Part shown: positions 31,181 to 43,285 of the stretch, in pieces
Numbering within the stretch: the stretch's first letter is position 1
Layout of the letters: every line of letters begins with the position of its first letter
Position numbers and translations under genes: made by a program
The notes under the pieces: model-generated
The model's database searches: none
The model's input: only the letters and a program-made list of their open reading frames with translations
What the model was told of the DNA's origin: nothing
Source: Symbiodinium natans
Taxonomy: Eukaryota; Sar; Dinophyceae; Suessiales; Symbiodiniaceae
Assembly (NCBI GenBank): GCA_905221605.1
Contig: CAJNDS010000109.1
Location: 58,501-122,500 of the forward strand
Direction: 5' to 3'
Length of the DNA stretch: 64,000 bases

Positions 31181-31738
31181 TCATTGGCACAGTGACCTCC
31201 GCCCCCATGTGAGCCATCGCAAACCTTGCTGCACGGACAAGGCAGCAACGTGGCAAGCACTCTTCTGCATTACAGTGCCCGGCATTGCCGCGCGGGCTAC
31301 CCCATAGCACGAGCGAGAAGTGGCCCATCGGCACCTGGGGCACCTCAGATCGGGACAGTACTGACAAAGGTCAGCATGGCGCGTGCAATCCGCCTTCCAC
31401 ATTGAGATGTCATAGCCATCGACGCCCTCAAAAGGCCGATCGTTCTCATCGAGGATGGCGCCCGCTGCTGCCAGTAAGAAGCAGTTCTTCGCCTCGCAGC
31501 AAACGTTCTGCATTACCAATCGCACTGAACATTTTCCCTCATCATTCTTTTGGCTCCGGGCATAGTTCTGATGCATGGGGCATGGCACCTCCTCATCCTG
31601 ATGCGAGACGACTGATACACAGGCAACTAACCACACTGCAACACGAAGGGGAGCCTCGTCTGCACTCTCTGTTTCCTGGTGGGTCTTCTCTAGGAAGCCA
31701 TGCACTAACACGACACAGAGCCAGCCTGAAGCCACCAC
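31181..31738 (-). CDS. Unidentified Cys-rich frame
   Basis: A 185-codon minus-strand frame, opening at GTG with no ATG confirmed. It has a hydrophobic stretch (RVAVWLVACVSVV) followed by Cys-containing segments (CPMHQNYARSQKNDEGKC, CCEAKNCFLLAAAGAI, CTRHADLCQYCPDLRCPRC). This is compatible with a secreted or membrane protein. Overlapping plus-strand frames at 31285-31950 look like its shadow. Confidence 0.35.
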   Translation of the reverse strand: MVASGWLCVVLVHGFLEKTHQETESADEAPLRVAVWLVACVSVVSHQDEEVPCPMHQNYARSQKNDEGKCSVRLVMQNVCCEAKNCFLLAAAGAILDENDRPFEGVDGYDISMWKADCTRHADLCQYCPDLRCPRCRWATSRSCYGVARAAMPGTVMQKSACHVAALSVQQGLRWLTWGRRSLCQ

Positions 31739-31739
31739 T

Positions 31740-32319
31740 TCGGGACGGTTGCCGGCATCGCCCCAATGTCGCTGATGACAAGACGCTCCATGTTCCTGGT
31801 CAAGCCGAAGCCCCGAGGCCCCCGTGTGTACGTTACGCCTGTGACCGCATAGTACTAAGGCCGCAGCAGTACGGCTGTTCTCAGATCTTCAACAAACACA
31901 AGAATGTTCTGAGGCTTGACGGCTACGCAGAACGTGAAATTGGGATCTAGACTGTTGGGGTTTCCAGATTTCTTGCTTACGGTACTACTCTAAATCCCAA
32001 AGCTGGAGGTGTCGTACTGAAGTGCAAGGTCTGCAGAGATTGGCTAAGGAGAAAGAACTTCATTCCGCGAGTGACATGGCACGACACACTAGGCTCTGTT
32101 GATGCTAGCCAAGCACAAGTTTGCCTCAGACCTCACGCAATTGACCAACTAGCCCTCGGCCGTCGGCACCCTGAACAATTTTTGTGGGACGAATACCGTG
32201 CTTTGCAATCTCCCTCAGCCATTTTAAGTGCACGGTGCTCCTATATAATAAGGCAAACCCCTGCACTGCGAGGAGTTTTTTAATCGAAATCGGAAGCAAA
32301 TCGTTCTTGAACTTGCCTG
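31740..32319. other. No supported gene
   Basis: Short frames only; nothing recognised on either strand and no telomere-type repeats. Probably intron or spacer between minus-strand exons. Confidence 0.4.
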
Positions 32320-32896
32320 CTAAAAGTCTCTTACTTGAAGCCGAGCATGCTGGCCAGCTCCTCGGTCTGCAGCTAACATTCCAGTTCCTATCATTGCTTT
32401 GCGCTGCCATCGAGACTCAGCCTCCAGAAGCATGCCCACCGTGCACTGGCGGGTTGCTCTTGTCCAGCCGGGCGCCACCAACTCGATGCGCAGATATGAT
32501 TGGGACAGGACAAATGCAAACTGTTTGCGTTGCATATAAGTCGCTGACATGTAGCATTTCTTCTGCCTCACTACCTCATAAAATTTCCAATCGTCACAGC
32601 AACAGCTGCCCATGATTCCTTTCACCAATCGTAGCTGCCATCGACACGATTGGTTTTGAAGAATGAGACCAGTGACATACATCCACTTCCACGGAGGCTC
32701 TAGGTTGGAATTAGCCGAGCACCGAAGCATGGATGTCGTACGTAAGGCTCCGGCTGGTGAAGAGCAAGAAGTCATTGCCTGGCAAGTGCCATTCAGAGAT
32801 AACTGATTGTAACAAAATCCACTTACTGATAACAATAGTATGCATGCCAGTGTCAAGATTCTTTTTGCGCTCCGCACCTTTCTCACGAAAACACAT
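32320..32896 (-). CDS. Unidentified minus-strand coding segments in two frames
   Basis: Two overlapping frames are each coding-like in part. One (ATG at 32896) reads GNDFLLFTSRSLTYDIHASV before its stop at 32711. The other reads WKWMYVTGLILQNQSCRWQL, CCCDDWKFYEVVRQKKCYM and LVAPGWTRATRQC, down to 32320. An intron or frameshift near 32690-32710 would join them. No family recognised. Confidence 0.35.
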
Positions 32897-32903
32897 GGCT
32901 ATG

Positions 32904-33453
32904 TCATGAAGCCAGAATCATGGCCAGGTCAAACAGATGTCTGTCGCTATTTTTATCGGGATGGCCTCGTAGCATCAACTTTTTTCGCATGCCAATCCCA
33001 GCGATTTGAGTTGTGCCAAAGACATGGCATTTCTGCCTTTTGACGAGAATCTGAGCTCCACATTGCTTCTGAAGCAGAAGTTTATCTTCTTTCCAAGCTG
33101 CAATCGGCAACATCTGTCCATTAATCATTTGGCCATGGAGCGAGCACAAGCTGTGGACCAAAGCCCACGCGCCTGTGCCTGAGGGGCCGAGCAGTGCTAC
33201 TGGAAACCACCCACAAGCAGCATCGGCCGATAGCACCTTGGCATAAACATATTCTGGAAAGATGTTGCGCGTGTGGCCTGGATAGGTTTCTGACAAGATT
33301 TCGATGTTCGTGTCGCGTCCTGCAGACAGATATCCCGTTTCCCACGCACTTCCATCGGGATTGTGCTCAAGACCAGCATATGCCCAGGCCGTCTTGATGA
33401 AACTGCCGAAGTACCCACATGATGACAGTAAGTCCGTGAAGGCTCCAGCCCTA
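32904..33453 (-). CDS. Unidentified protein, about 180 codons
   Basis: A frame without an obvious ATG stays open from about 33453 to a TGA at 32904, longer than any start-bounded reading of it. Pieces: GAFTDLLSSCGYFGSFIKTA, AGLEHNPDGSAWETGYLSAG, NIFPEYVYAKVLSADAACGW, FPVALLGPSGTGAWALVHSL and GHPDKNSDRHLFDLAMILAS. The composition is that of a globular protein. It is the first frame on the minus strand of the repeat-poor block and may be a terminal exon. No family recognised. Confidence 0.45.
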
Positions 33454-33568
33454 CCCTATACGCCCTAAACCCCCTACCTGGACGACCCCACCCCTCTCCA
33501 CCCCGACAATGAAAACAAAGCATGACAGGCCCTATTTGGTTGGAGGGCTGGAAGCAGAACCCGAAACC

Positions 33569-33811
33569 CTAAACCGTTGGAACCCAAGCCCTAAACCCTA
33601 AACCCTAAACCCTAAACCCAAAACCCCAAAACCCTAAACCCTGAACAAAACCTCTCCCTCGTTGCCTTGGCCCCTGGCACTGGCATGAGGCGACCTGCGC
33701 GCAGCCGGGGCGTTTTCGGAATTTTCGGGTTTAGGGTTTAGGGTTTAGGGTTTTACAAAGGGTTTAGGGTTTGGGGTTTAGGGTTTAGGGCTTGGGTTCC
33801 AACGGTTTAGG
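33569..33811. mobile_element. Inverted-repeat element whose arms contain telomere-type repeats
   Basis: CTAAACCGTTGGAACCCAAG followed by CCCTAAA units on the left is matched on the right by TTTAGGG units followed by CTTGGGTTCCAACGGTTTAG. The unique part of each arm matches perfectly. The loop (about 33650-33725) is GC-rich and not a telomere repeat. Confidence 0.7.
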
Positions 33812-33983
33812 CATATTGGTCATATTGGGCATATAGGGCATAGAACATATATGTGTCACTACAGCTCTGCAATGATCAAGGACGACCTGGAGGCCTTGGC
33901 GTTCGGGTTTCCAAGCCTGGTTGCCAGGCGCTTCTGGCGCTGCCGGAGTTTTTTTACTCAATCTGAATCACAAACCCTACTAA

Positions 33984-34072
33984 CCCTAAGGCTCCAAATA
34001 GCCCAAAGTAGGTATTATTTACAGACTTTAGACCCCAATGTAGGTGCTATTTGTGTACTTGGAGCCCTAGGG
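33984..34072. mobile_element. Inverted-repeat element, GGCTCCAAATAG family
   Basis: Nearly identical to 730-816: CCCTAAGGCTCCAAATAG at the left and CTTGGAGCCCTAGGG at the right. Confidence 0.75.
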
Positions 34073-34482
34073 TAAGGCCGAGGCTCCTGATTTCGGTCTT
34101 ACAGCAAGCTCCAGAAACGCTGAATTTGGATTCTGTTCACCTTCTGGTACCTGCAGCTTCTCCGGGCTATACCGTCACACCCACGTACTAAAGCCCTTAC
34201 TACCAAACTCGAGGTAAATCTCAACCCTACACCACGAAACGCCCACCAATCACTGAGTCCTGCAGTACACCCCTACTTCACCTTCGACCCTACCGCTGGT
34301 TGCACCAACCCCGAAACCTCCACCACACCCTCGACCCTCAACCCTCAACCCTGAACCCCGAACCCTCAACCCTAAACCCTGTACCCTCAACCCTCAACCC
34401 TAAACCCTAGCCCCAAACCCTAAACCCAAACCCTAAACCCTAAAGCCTAACTCTAAACCCCAGTAAGTCCCTTGGCCCCGCC

Positions 34483-34541
34483 CACGAAGCCTCGCGGAGC
34501 CACGGCTCTTTGGACTCTTTGCCGTGGCCGGCCTAAGGCGA
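34483..34541 (-). CDS. Exon-like island
   Basis: Reads AGHGKESKEPWLREASWAG on the minus strand beside telomere-type DNA. No family recognised. Confidence 0.25.
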
Positions 34542-34559
34542 AAGGTTCCCTTATTCTCG

Positions 34560-34736
34560 AAGGGTCCATGTACTCAAAAAAGAAGAAGAAGGGTTTAGGG
34601 TTTAGGGTTTAGGGTTTAGGGTTTAGGGTCTAGGTTCTAGGGTTTAGGGTTTGGGGTTTAGTTAGAGGGCCTCAAAGGGTTCCCATATAGTAGCTTCAGG
34701 GCCCAAGTATCTACTATACGGTTACTTGGACCCTTA
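34560..34736. mobile_element. GTCCATGTACCT-family element interrupted by a telomere tract
   Basis: Left arm AGGGTCCATGTACTC (34560) and right arm GTTACTTGGACCCTTAAAG (about 34721) belong to the family at 7484-7590, but about 70 bases of TTTAGGG-type sequence preceded by AAGAAGAAG lie between the left arm and the inner part of the element. Confidence 0.7.
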
Positions 34737-35203
34737 AAGTATACTACTACCACGGAAACTACTACTGTTTACTACTCTGCAAAAGTTCTGGGCCCCCCCA
34801 AGTACCCAAAAAGATGCCCCAAAAACCAGTATCCCCCTGCACCCTGAACCCTGAACCCCCTGAACACCCTGAACCCCTTGAACCCCCTGAACCCCCTGAA
34901 CCCCCTGAACCCCCTGAACCCCCCAAACCCCAAACCCTAAACCCTAAACCCTATGCCATGATTAAGGGCGACTTGGGGGTCCAGGTAGGACTTGGGCTTC
35001 AAGGGTTTAGGGCTTAGTAGGATACATGCACACAGCCAACTGCTCTAGGGCCCTCCGAGAGTGGTCCTGATCCTTGGCTAGGCGGCCAGCAAGTTCAGTG
35101 GCGTCCATCGGCTGCACGACAGGGTGAGCGTGGACATGCGGCTTTGCCACTACGTGAGCGTCCGATTCCTTAGTGGGTGCTTTAGCACCCCCCTGATCCT
35201 TGG

Positions 35204-35335
35204 TCAAATGTGCTCCCACTTAGAGCGATCGGCGAACGGCTTGGTGAAAATGTCGGCTACCGGTTCACCGGTATCGACGTTGATGTGGTCAAAGAATTCC
35301 TGCTCTTCAGGGCCAAGTCTTGCGAAGACTCTCTG
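35204..35335 (-). pseudogene. Ty1/copia-type retrotransposon remnant, RNase H C-terminus
   Basis: The minus strand reads EFFDHINVDTGEPVADIFTK, then PFADRSKWEHI and TGA. The pattern of a VDT block followed by ADIFTKPF and W/F-E is the C-terminal end of the copia-type RNase H. Upstream the frame is closed by a stop just before LQRVFARLGPEEQ, so only the tail survives. A further open minus frame (35007-35219) follows downstream and is not identified. No LTRs recognised. Confidence 0.75.
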
Positions 35336-36000
35336 CAGTCAGTGGACACTGCCAGAGAGGCCGTGGCCAGGACTCAGAGCCAGGGGGTTTAGGGCTTTTA
35401 GGGTATAGGGTATAGGGTTTAGGGCTTTAGGGCTTATAGGGTATAGGGCTTATAGGGTTTAGGGTATAGGGTATAGGGTTTTTAGGGGTTTTAGGGTTCA
35501 GGGTCTCTTATTCAATCACCTTTGAACCAGCAAAGGCAGCCTTTCTGTTCTTAGGTTACTCTGGGGTCTAGGTGGAAGAGCATAGGGGCTATGTAGGGGA
35601 ATAAGATTCCTCAAGGATCCCAAGTGCGCTGAGAGTTAGGGTTTAGAGTTTAGAGTTTAGGGATTGGGGATTTGGGGCTTAGCGGTGTATGCTTCGGACC
35701 CTTCTCAGGCTTGGTTCATGACGTCTTCCCCTTTCTGTGTAGGCTTCCTCTTTTTTTTTGTAGGGGGGGGGGGGGGGGGGGAGGGAGGGATACTTCTTTC
35801 TGCTGCTTTCGCCGTCTGACGAACAAGTCAATGAAAAACCCTAAGACCCGAACCTTACACCAGCGATTAAAGCTGAATCCTGACAGTCGTAAGTATTGTT
35901 GGACTCTTGTATCTTCCTGTATCTTACTTCTTGGGAAGTAGTGGCATGAGGTCCCGTAAAAACTCTGTGCTAGTATACAGGGACTGCTTACTCAAATTAA

Positions 36001-36128
36001 GGTCCATGTACCTACATAGTATACACGAGGGCCCTGAAGCTGCTGAATATAGGAACCCCTGAAAGGACCAAATCTATTTATATGTATATATATATATATC
36101 TATATCATAGGGGTACATGGACCCTTAG
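36001..36128. mobile_element. GTCCATGTACCT-family element with expanded TA tract
   Basis: Arms GGTCCATGTACCTACATAG and GGGTACATGGACCCTTAGGG; a (TA)n tract at about 36081-36102 lies in the centre. Confidence 0.75.
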
Positions 36129-39100
36129 GGTTAGGGCTCCTGTACTAAGCCCGGTGGCGCAGCAATCGTCGCTTGTGCGGCGTCGGCGTTGCCCTGGTGT
36201 AGAGTCTGTAGGGTTTTTGGGATCATGGGGCTTGGGGTTTTCGAAGGGGAGTACGCTCAATTTAAGAGCTTCTTTTCTAGGAAAGGCTGTGGAAAGGACC
36301 CCGACTTTTCGGCAACCCTCATATCCTAAGCCCTAAGCCCTAAACCCTACACCTTCAATCCCAAACCCGATATCCAGGGCGTGAACTGGTCGAGACATGC
36401 TTCGTCTTGGTGCTTGGTTCAGCGCGGCTTGGAGCACCGCTTAGTTGTGATTCCACTTCTTGTACCTAGCAGTCGTCATATATAGTGCATCAATTTGGGT
36501 ACGCAAGCAGAGGAAGCCCAAGTAAGGGTGCAACTATACAGGCCCAGAGGCTGAGCGGATGTTTGAGTACGAGTGGAAGAGGTGAACCCAAAGTGTTGTC
36601 CTTAGAGGACCTTCCTGCGCGCAAAGCACACAGCTGCGCACAGAACCGACACGACGAGTTCACCAGAAACTTGTAAGCTATGCTAAAACATCTTGGCTTC
36701 CTGAGAAAGTGGCGCGCCCAGCACGAGAGGTGAGGACATCTTTTAAACCCTTCAACCACTACTCCCCAAACCTTCAGAATGATCTTTAAACAAATAAAAC
36801 GGCAAAACCCCCCCAAAAAAAAACTAACCTCTAAGCCTTCAGGATGATCTGATTTTTCCCGGTCTCTGATCTTTGAAATTCGTGTCCTCGTAGATGCCTT
36901 CGGTGGTCAGAACAGACCTACACTCCTCTTAGGACCTTGATAAAGAACATGATGTTTAATATCCTCTTGGGCTTTATATGAACAAACATAAGCAAATAAT
37001 TCGCAAGGCGGGATATAAAAACATTGCGTGCTCTCAGACGGTTAAGGGGGTTTAGGGTTCAGGGTTTAGGGAGGGTTTATCGGGTTTAGGGCTAATACCT
37101 AAGCCCTATAGCCCGATGTGGAGGAGGCAAAGGCGCTATGGATGCCACCACGCCCTGTCCCTGAAGCCCTCTGGCCCAAATTACGGCGCAGTGTCCATTA
37201 ATGCCTTTATCCCATGCCTCTAAATCTAGCTTTCTGCTTTCATAAGAGCCCCAAAAAGTGCACACCTTCAGTTCTATAGGGGATTACAGTATCCCAAAAA
37301 ATGTAAAGTGCACTCATTCAGCTACTACTAAGAGGTCCTAATCCTGTAGCCCTAACCCTAAACCCTAAATAAGCATCGAGCCCTAGGGATCTAGCATCGT
37401 GGCGCTTGGCATTGTAGGCTGCCGAAAACGTCCTCGGCGGGTGCAGCGCAGGTTTACGGGTTAGGTTTAGGGTTTAGGGTTTAAGGTTTAGGGTTTAGGG
37501 TTTAGGGTTTAGGGTTTAGGGTTTAGGGACTTAGAGAGAGCCGGGTTATTTACACCCTCAACCCAAAGCCTCGAGCCAAATTCAACCCGAAAGGATTGTG
37601 TCAAGTAGATCTTTGGACCCAAGCTGGACCGTGAGGGTACTTGTTAGGGGTGGGGTTTAGGGTTTAGGGTTTAAGGTTTAAGGTTTAAGGTTTAGGGTTT
37701 AGGGTTAGGGACTTAATTTGGCTAGGGTGCAGGGTTGGCCCATGTATGCAGAAACCCTAAACAGGCGAAAGGGTACCACTGGGCCACCAGAACCAGGTCT
37801 CGTGACTTCGGGGTTGTAGGTCCACTTCGCCAGGCAAAAGCCCCTAGACCCCGAAACCCCTTAAACCCCTAAAACCCCTAAGACCCCTAAAACCCCTAAA
37901 GCCCCTAAAGCCCCAAAAACCCCTAAAACCCCTAACACCGGGTCTAGATAGATGTCAGGACTTTACTCGGCGTAGACCTAGACTCGGAAGCCCGAACACT
38001 GCATGAACGATAAGCCCACAACCCTAAACCCCAAAGCCCAAACCCCAAACCCTGAATCCAACGACCTTTGTAAGTACCAACCCCAAAATCCTGCTTGTTT
38101 GGGCTTGGCAATTCCGGTGAGGAAAAAAACTCCTGTGCTCCACCCCAGTCTGTTGAAAGTGGCTTGGGGCTTGGGGTTCAAGGTTTAGGGCTTCGGGCCT
38201 TAAAGCCTCGAAGCCCCCAGGGCCTAAAGCCTCCAAACCAAAATCCCCGAAATTTCGGCTTCGCCTTCAGGGTTCAGGGTTCAGGGTTTAGGGTTTAGGG
38301 GTTAGGGTTTAGGGTTTAGGGTTTAGGGTTTAGGGTTTAGGGTTTAGGGTTTAGGGTTTAGGGTTTAGGGTTTAGGGTTTAGGGTTTAGGGTTGAGGGTT
38401 GAGGGTTGAGGGCTTAGGATCCCAAAGCCGCCCGATTTCAGGCTAGCGTCTGCTTCGTCTGTTGATCACCTGGGCAGCAGGGGCGAGTTAGAGGGTTTAG
38501 GGTTGAGGGTTTCCCTAAACTCTAAACCCTAAACATTATAAACCCTAAACCCTAAACCCTAAACCCTAAACCCTAAACCCTAAACCCTAAACCCTAAACC
38601 CTAAACCCTAAACCCTAAACCCTAAACCCTAAACCCTAAACCCTAAACCCTAAACCCAAACCCTAAACCATAAACCGCAGGGTCGAGGGGTCCATGTACC
38701 TACATACTTCATTTTAGGGCCTTAAAGGGGTTCCTGTATAGTGGCTTTAGGGGATCACGTATGTATGAATATACAGGTACATGGACCAGAAAGGATCAGT
38801 TGCTTTTGATTCAAGTCTCAGCTGATATGAAGTGTGCTTATTTGCAGTCTGGTGGACTCAGTCGCGAAATACGGACTGTTCAGGGTAATCGAGAAGGTAT
38901 GGAAACAGACCGTCCGTCGACTGACCGACGGCCTCTTGTACACATGAGAGACATAAACCGTGCCTATTGATTCCCTTGCAGCCAGGAAAGCCAACGAAAA
39001 CGCCGGGCCCATTCGCTGACCGAAAATCAGAACAAAGTTCCGACCTCATATAGCCACTTCTCCAAGTTATGGCCGCCTTTTGGGGTCACTGATATAAGGC

Positions 39101-42100
39101 CCCAGGCGGCCCCAAATATTTAGGGTACCTCCAAAACAGGAGGTAAAGTTTGAGAACTGACCATACTCAACAAGCCGCTTCACTCCTGGAAACCCTGAAG
39201 CCTAGCTGAAACCCTGAGCACCCATCGAAACCCGAAACCCCGAACCATGCAAGCTCAAAGCCCTGAACCCTAATCCCCAAACCCTAAGACCTGAATCCTA
39301 AACCCGGAACCCTAAACCCAAAAACCCTAAAAACCCCAACCCTAAACCCAAACCTCTAAACACACCAAAGCCCAAAAACCCTAAAAGAAACCTAAAAACC
39401 TCTACACCCTACTGTAAACCCCCAAACCCTACACCCTGAATCCACAACCCCTAAGCCTTAAAACCATAAACCCTAAACCCTAAAACCCCCAAACCCTAAA
39501 CCCTAATCCACAACCCCTTTGCTGCAAGGGCTCCCCAAAGTGCCATGGTCACAGGGCCGCCACCATCCCAGAAGGGAGGGTCTGAGGTTTAGGGTTTAGG
39601 GTTTAGGGTTTAGGGTTTAGGGTTTAGGGTTTAGGGTTTAGGGTTTAGGGTTTAGGGTTTAGGGTTTAGGGTTTTAGGGTTTTAGGGTTCGGGATTTACG
39701 GTGTTTGGGTTTAGGATGTAGGGGTCTTAGCGAAGTAGGGCTTTTGGGGATGTGTAGGGCCGTTTCGGTAGGAAACCCGAAACCCGAAACCCTACGAACA
39801 TTGAGAAGGCTTAGGGTTTAGGGTTTAGGGTTTAGGGCTAGGGTTTAGGGTTCAGGGTTTAGGGTTCAGGGTTTCTAGGGCTGAGACTTTCATCTTCCTT
39901 CATGTCGCCTTCTGTCACTGCACCCTGTCTTGGAGCCAGGGAGGCCCCCGACCCCAGCTGCATGGTTTATGGTTCCCCTACCACCCACCTCCATGCTAGG
40001 GTTTAGGGTTCAGGGTTTAGGATTTAGGGTTTAGGGTTTAGGGTTGAGGGTTTAGGGTTCAGGGTTCAGGGTTCAGGGTTTAGGGTCCCCCCCTCCCCCC
40101 CCTGGGTTCCCCCCTTAAATGGCCTTACTGATACTTAATTCTCCCTAAACAACCTAACTATGGGGGAACCTGGGGGGGGGGGGGGGGTAGTGGGGGACCC
40201 CCGCTGCATGGTTGAGGGGACTCTGAGAGGCAAAGGTGGCTCTTGCATCGAGTCTTTTTAAACCCCGTGTCAGGGATTTAAAGGGTTTAGGGTTTTGGGT
40301 TGAGGATTTGAGGGGTTAGAGTTTAGAGGGTCTAGGGTTTGGGGTTTAGGGCCCTAAACCCTAAACCCTAAACCCTAAACCCTAAACCCTGAACCCTGAA
40401 CCCTGAATCCTGAACCCTAAACCCTAAACCCTAAACCCTAAACCCAAACCCCACACCCTACACCCGAGAGCAGAATGCCCGCTACGTTGTTTTGGTTCGC
40501 TTCTCAACCTAACCTGAGGCTGTCACCGACAAGGAGCAGCCCCCCGCATACCTACCACTAAAGGTCCTTTATCTGGGGTTTTAGGGCTTACGGTTTAGGG
40601 TTTAGGCTTGCGGCGCTTTCGGGCTGAATCTCCAAAACCCTAAGCCTTAATTGGGTATATAGGGATTCAAAAAGGAAAAAGGCTAAAAGTCGGAATAAGA
40701 TAAAGGGTCCCTTCTAGGGGTCCCTCCTTATACCCCTGAAGTTTAGGGTTCAGCTCTTTTTGTTGCAGCCTGAAGAGGCACAAAGCGCTTATCCTCCATG
40801 CTGCAGGCAGGCCGCCAGCACATGTGGTGGGGGCTGTGGTGCTGAGAGCTTCACTTCTCCGACTACCTGGGTGCCCTAAACCCTAAACCCTAAACCCTAA
40901 ACCCTAAACCCTAAACCCTAAACCCTAAACCCTAAACCCTAAACCCCGAATGTCCACTGCGGAGGCCATGTGCAGCCCGTTGCCGTTGGGTCACTTGTGG
41001 GACTTCTCTCCGCTCACGGGGGTGGGTCGCGGAGGTTTTGAGTTTCTTCGTAGCCCAGTAACCATATTACAATAAGGGCACCCTTTTTTTGGTGGGTTAT
41101 ACTTTATAAGGGAACCCAGAACCAACAAAAAGGGTAAAGGGTACCACCGGGCTACCAAGGTTTAGGGGGTGTTTCGGGTTCGCAAAGAACGCCGGGGTTT
41201 AGGGTTTAGGGTTGAACCCTAAACCCTAAACCCTAAACCCTAAACCCTAAACCCTAAACCCTAAACCCTAAACCGGTGGAGGGCTTAGGGGGCCCCCCCC
41301 TAAGCCCTGACCCCCGAAACGGCGATTTCAAGTCCCACACGCCTTGCGACGACCCTGGCAGTCGCAGCATCTCTGATCATCGGGGCTGGTTCTTGCAATC
41401 TAGGCTTCCTAGCAACCTCGGAGGGCTTAGGGTTTAGGGTTTAGGGTTTAGGGTTTAGGGTTTAGGGTTTAGGGTTTAGGGTTTAGGGTTTAGGGCTCAG
41501 GGTTTATGGTTGAGGGCTCCCATGAATGCAACGCGTGCCCCTTGATTTTGTTAGTGGGGTCCACATCGCGTGTCCTAAGGTCTACCGGTCTATAAGGATA
41601 CATGTGATGATCTGGGCCCTTTCTCGACATCCTAAACCCTGGTATATATTAATTCAGGTAACCCCCGCGAAGCCCATGGATCATAGTTTTACAAGTTCAG
41701 ACGAAAGGTCGAGTTCTTGTACGTCTTTTTGGGGGGCTCAGGGTTTTGGGGTCTTGGCGCCGCTCTCCTGCAAGGATCTGTCGAAATGCTTCGGTTCTAT
41801 GCCAGGAAGAGATTCGTGAAACACTGCGTCCTTCATTCTTTGAGCGTAGTTTCTTCACCGCTCTCACGCGAGCCATGCTTGCCACGTGAGCCATGTCGAT
41901 GGCAGCACAGGAGAAAGTTCCGAGCTCAAAAGTGTCTGAAGTGTGTTGTTTCTTTGCTTTGCCGCTTCTCAACGCCAAGAGCCAAAACCCTGCAATTACT
42001 AAAGCCTGAAACCCTGAACTCTCTAAACCTTAAGATGCCCAAACCCATCAATGATGATGGTTCGTTCCACGACTAGGACTTCCTTCAGGGTTTAGGGTGT

Positions 42101-42637
42101 AGGGTTTAGGGGTTAGGGCTTAGGGCTTAGGGCGCCTGTGCATCCGGGCTAAAACCTGAGAAACACCGAAACCCTTCGCGTCGGGCATCGGCCTTGGAAT
42201 TCAGGGTTACCCTAACCCTAAACCCTAAACCCTAAACCCTAAACCCTAAACCCTAAACCACCCCTCCTCTCAATCCTGAGCTCGGTGGCTGCGAAATTGT
42301 CCAGGACGCCCGGTGCGGGCGCTGGCGCTCGCTGCGGCCAGGTGCCCACGCAGCCGGAGGCATGCGCATGGGTTTAGGGTTTAGGGTTTAGGGTTTAGGG
42401 TTTTGGGTTTGGGTTTAGGGTTTAGGGTTTAGGGTTTAGGGCTAGGGTTTAGGGCTTATAGGGTTTAGGGCTTATAGGGTGTGGGATTAGGGTTCAGGGT
42501 TAGGGCTTAGGGTTGAGGGTTCAGTCAGGGTTTAGGGTTATAGGATTTAGTGAGCCCTAAACCCTTAGCACTCCAGTCCCCACCCGCAGGACAGTGAATA
42601 TGCACACTCAACACACTCTTTCTCTCTCTCTCTCTCT

Positions 42638-42668
<31 letters not shown>

Positions 42669-43280
42669 GTATAGCAGGGTCAAAATATACAACAGCACTA
42701 CCAACCCTACCTCAACGTAGGCGCCCACAAAGTACCCAACAAGAAAGACGAGATCGGTTCGTAACCCTGAACCCCAAACCAAGCCCGGCCAAATTCAACC
42801 CTAAACCCTAAACCGTAAACCCTAGCCCTAAACCCCAAACCCTAAACCCTAATCTCTGAGTAGGATTCGTCATGGCCTCGGGTCTCGGGACCCTGGTTAA
42901 GGGTTTCGTTTTGGGCGTTGGTCAAGAGCGTAGAGGGCTTGGAGCTGTAAGACTACAGGTTTGGGGTTTAGGGTTTAGGGTCTAGGTTTAAGTTCAGGGT
43001 GTAGGGTTTAGGGTTTGGGGTTTAGGGTTTAGGGTTTAGTGTTTAAGGTTTAGGGTTTAGGGTTTGGGGTTTAGGACTGCGTTGCCTTATCGCCCCATCC
43101 AAAAGCAACCCGGGAATGTGGGCGACCAAACGTCTCTCAGGCATTCTCGATACCTGGGCGTGCCAGTTTGTCTGTGCAGCCAATGTATTCTCATGCGTTC
43201 AATTTAGGATTTGGTATGGGGTTTAGGGTTTATAGGGTTTCTAGGGTTTGTAGGGTTTATAGTGTCTACAGGGATTACAG
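36129..43280. other. Repeat mosaic with small exon-like islands
   Basis: Telomere-type tracts, a GTGCACACCTTCAG element (37244-37330, copy at 44425-44517), a GTCCATGTACCT element (38688-38787), an element ending GAACTGACCATA (39050-39170, relative at 19617-19711) and a TAGCCCAGTAACC element (41051-41156). Exon-like islands: 36140-36185 (minus), 36487-36676 (plus), 37385-37448 (minus), 40759-40875 (open on both strands), 40955-41030 (minus), 41315-41420 (open on both strands), 41775-41975 (minus, SSWHRTEAFRQILAG) and 42272-42362 (minus, LDNFAATELRIE). None identified. Confidence 0.5.
41051..41156. mobile_element. TAGCCCAGTAACC element without telomere tract
   Basis: Ends TAGCCCAGTAACCATATTA and GGTACCACCGGGCTACC. 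Close relative at 45064-45154. It is an empty-site comparison for the intron element at 2287-2450. Confidence 0.7.
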
Positions 43281-43285
43281 GGTTT

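Noticed and set aside
31285-31950. 221-codon plus-strand frame
   Set aside because: Runs opposite the Cys-rich minus-strand frame; composition looks like a shadow (His/Arg/Pro-rich) and no motif is seen. Not excluded.
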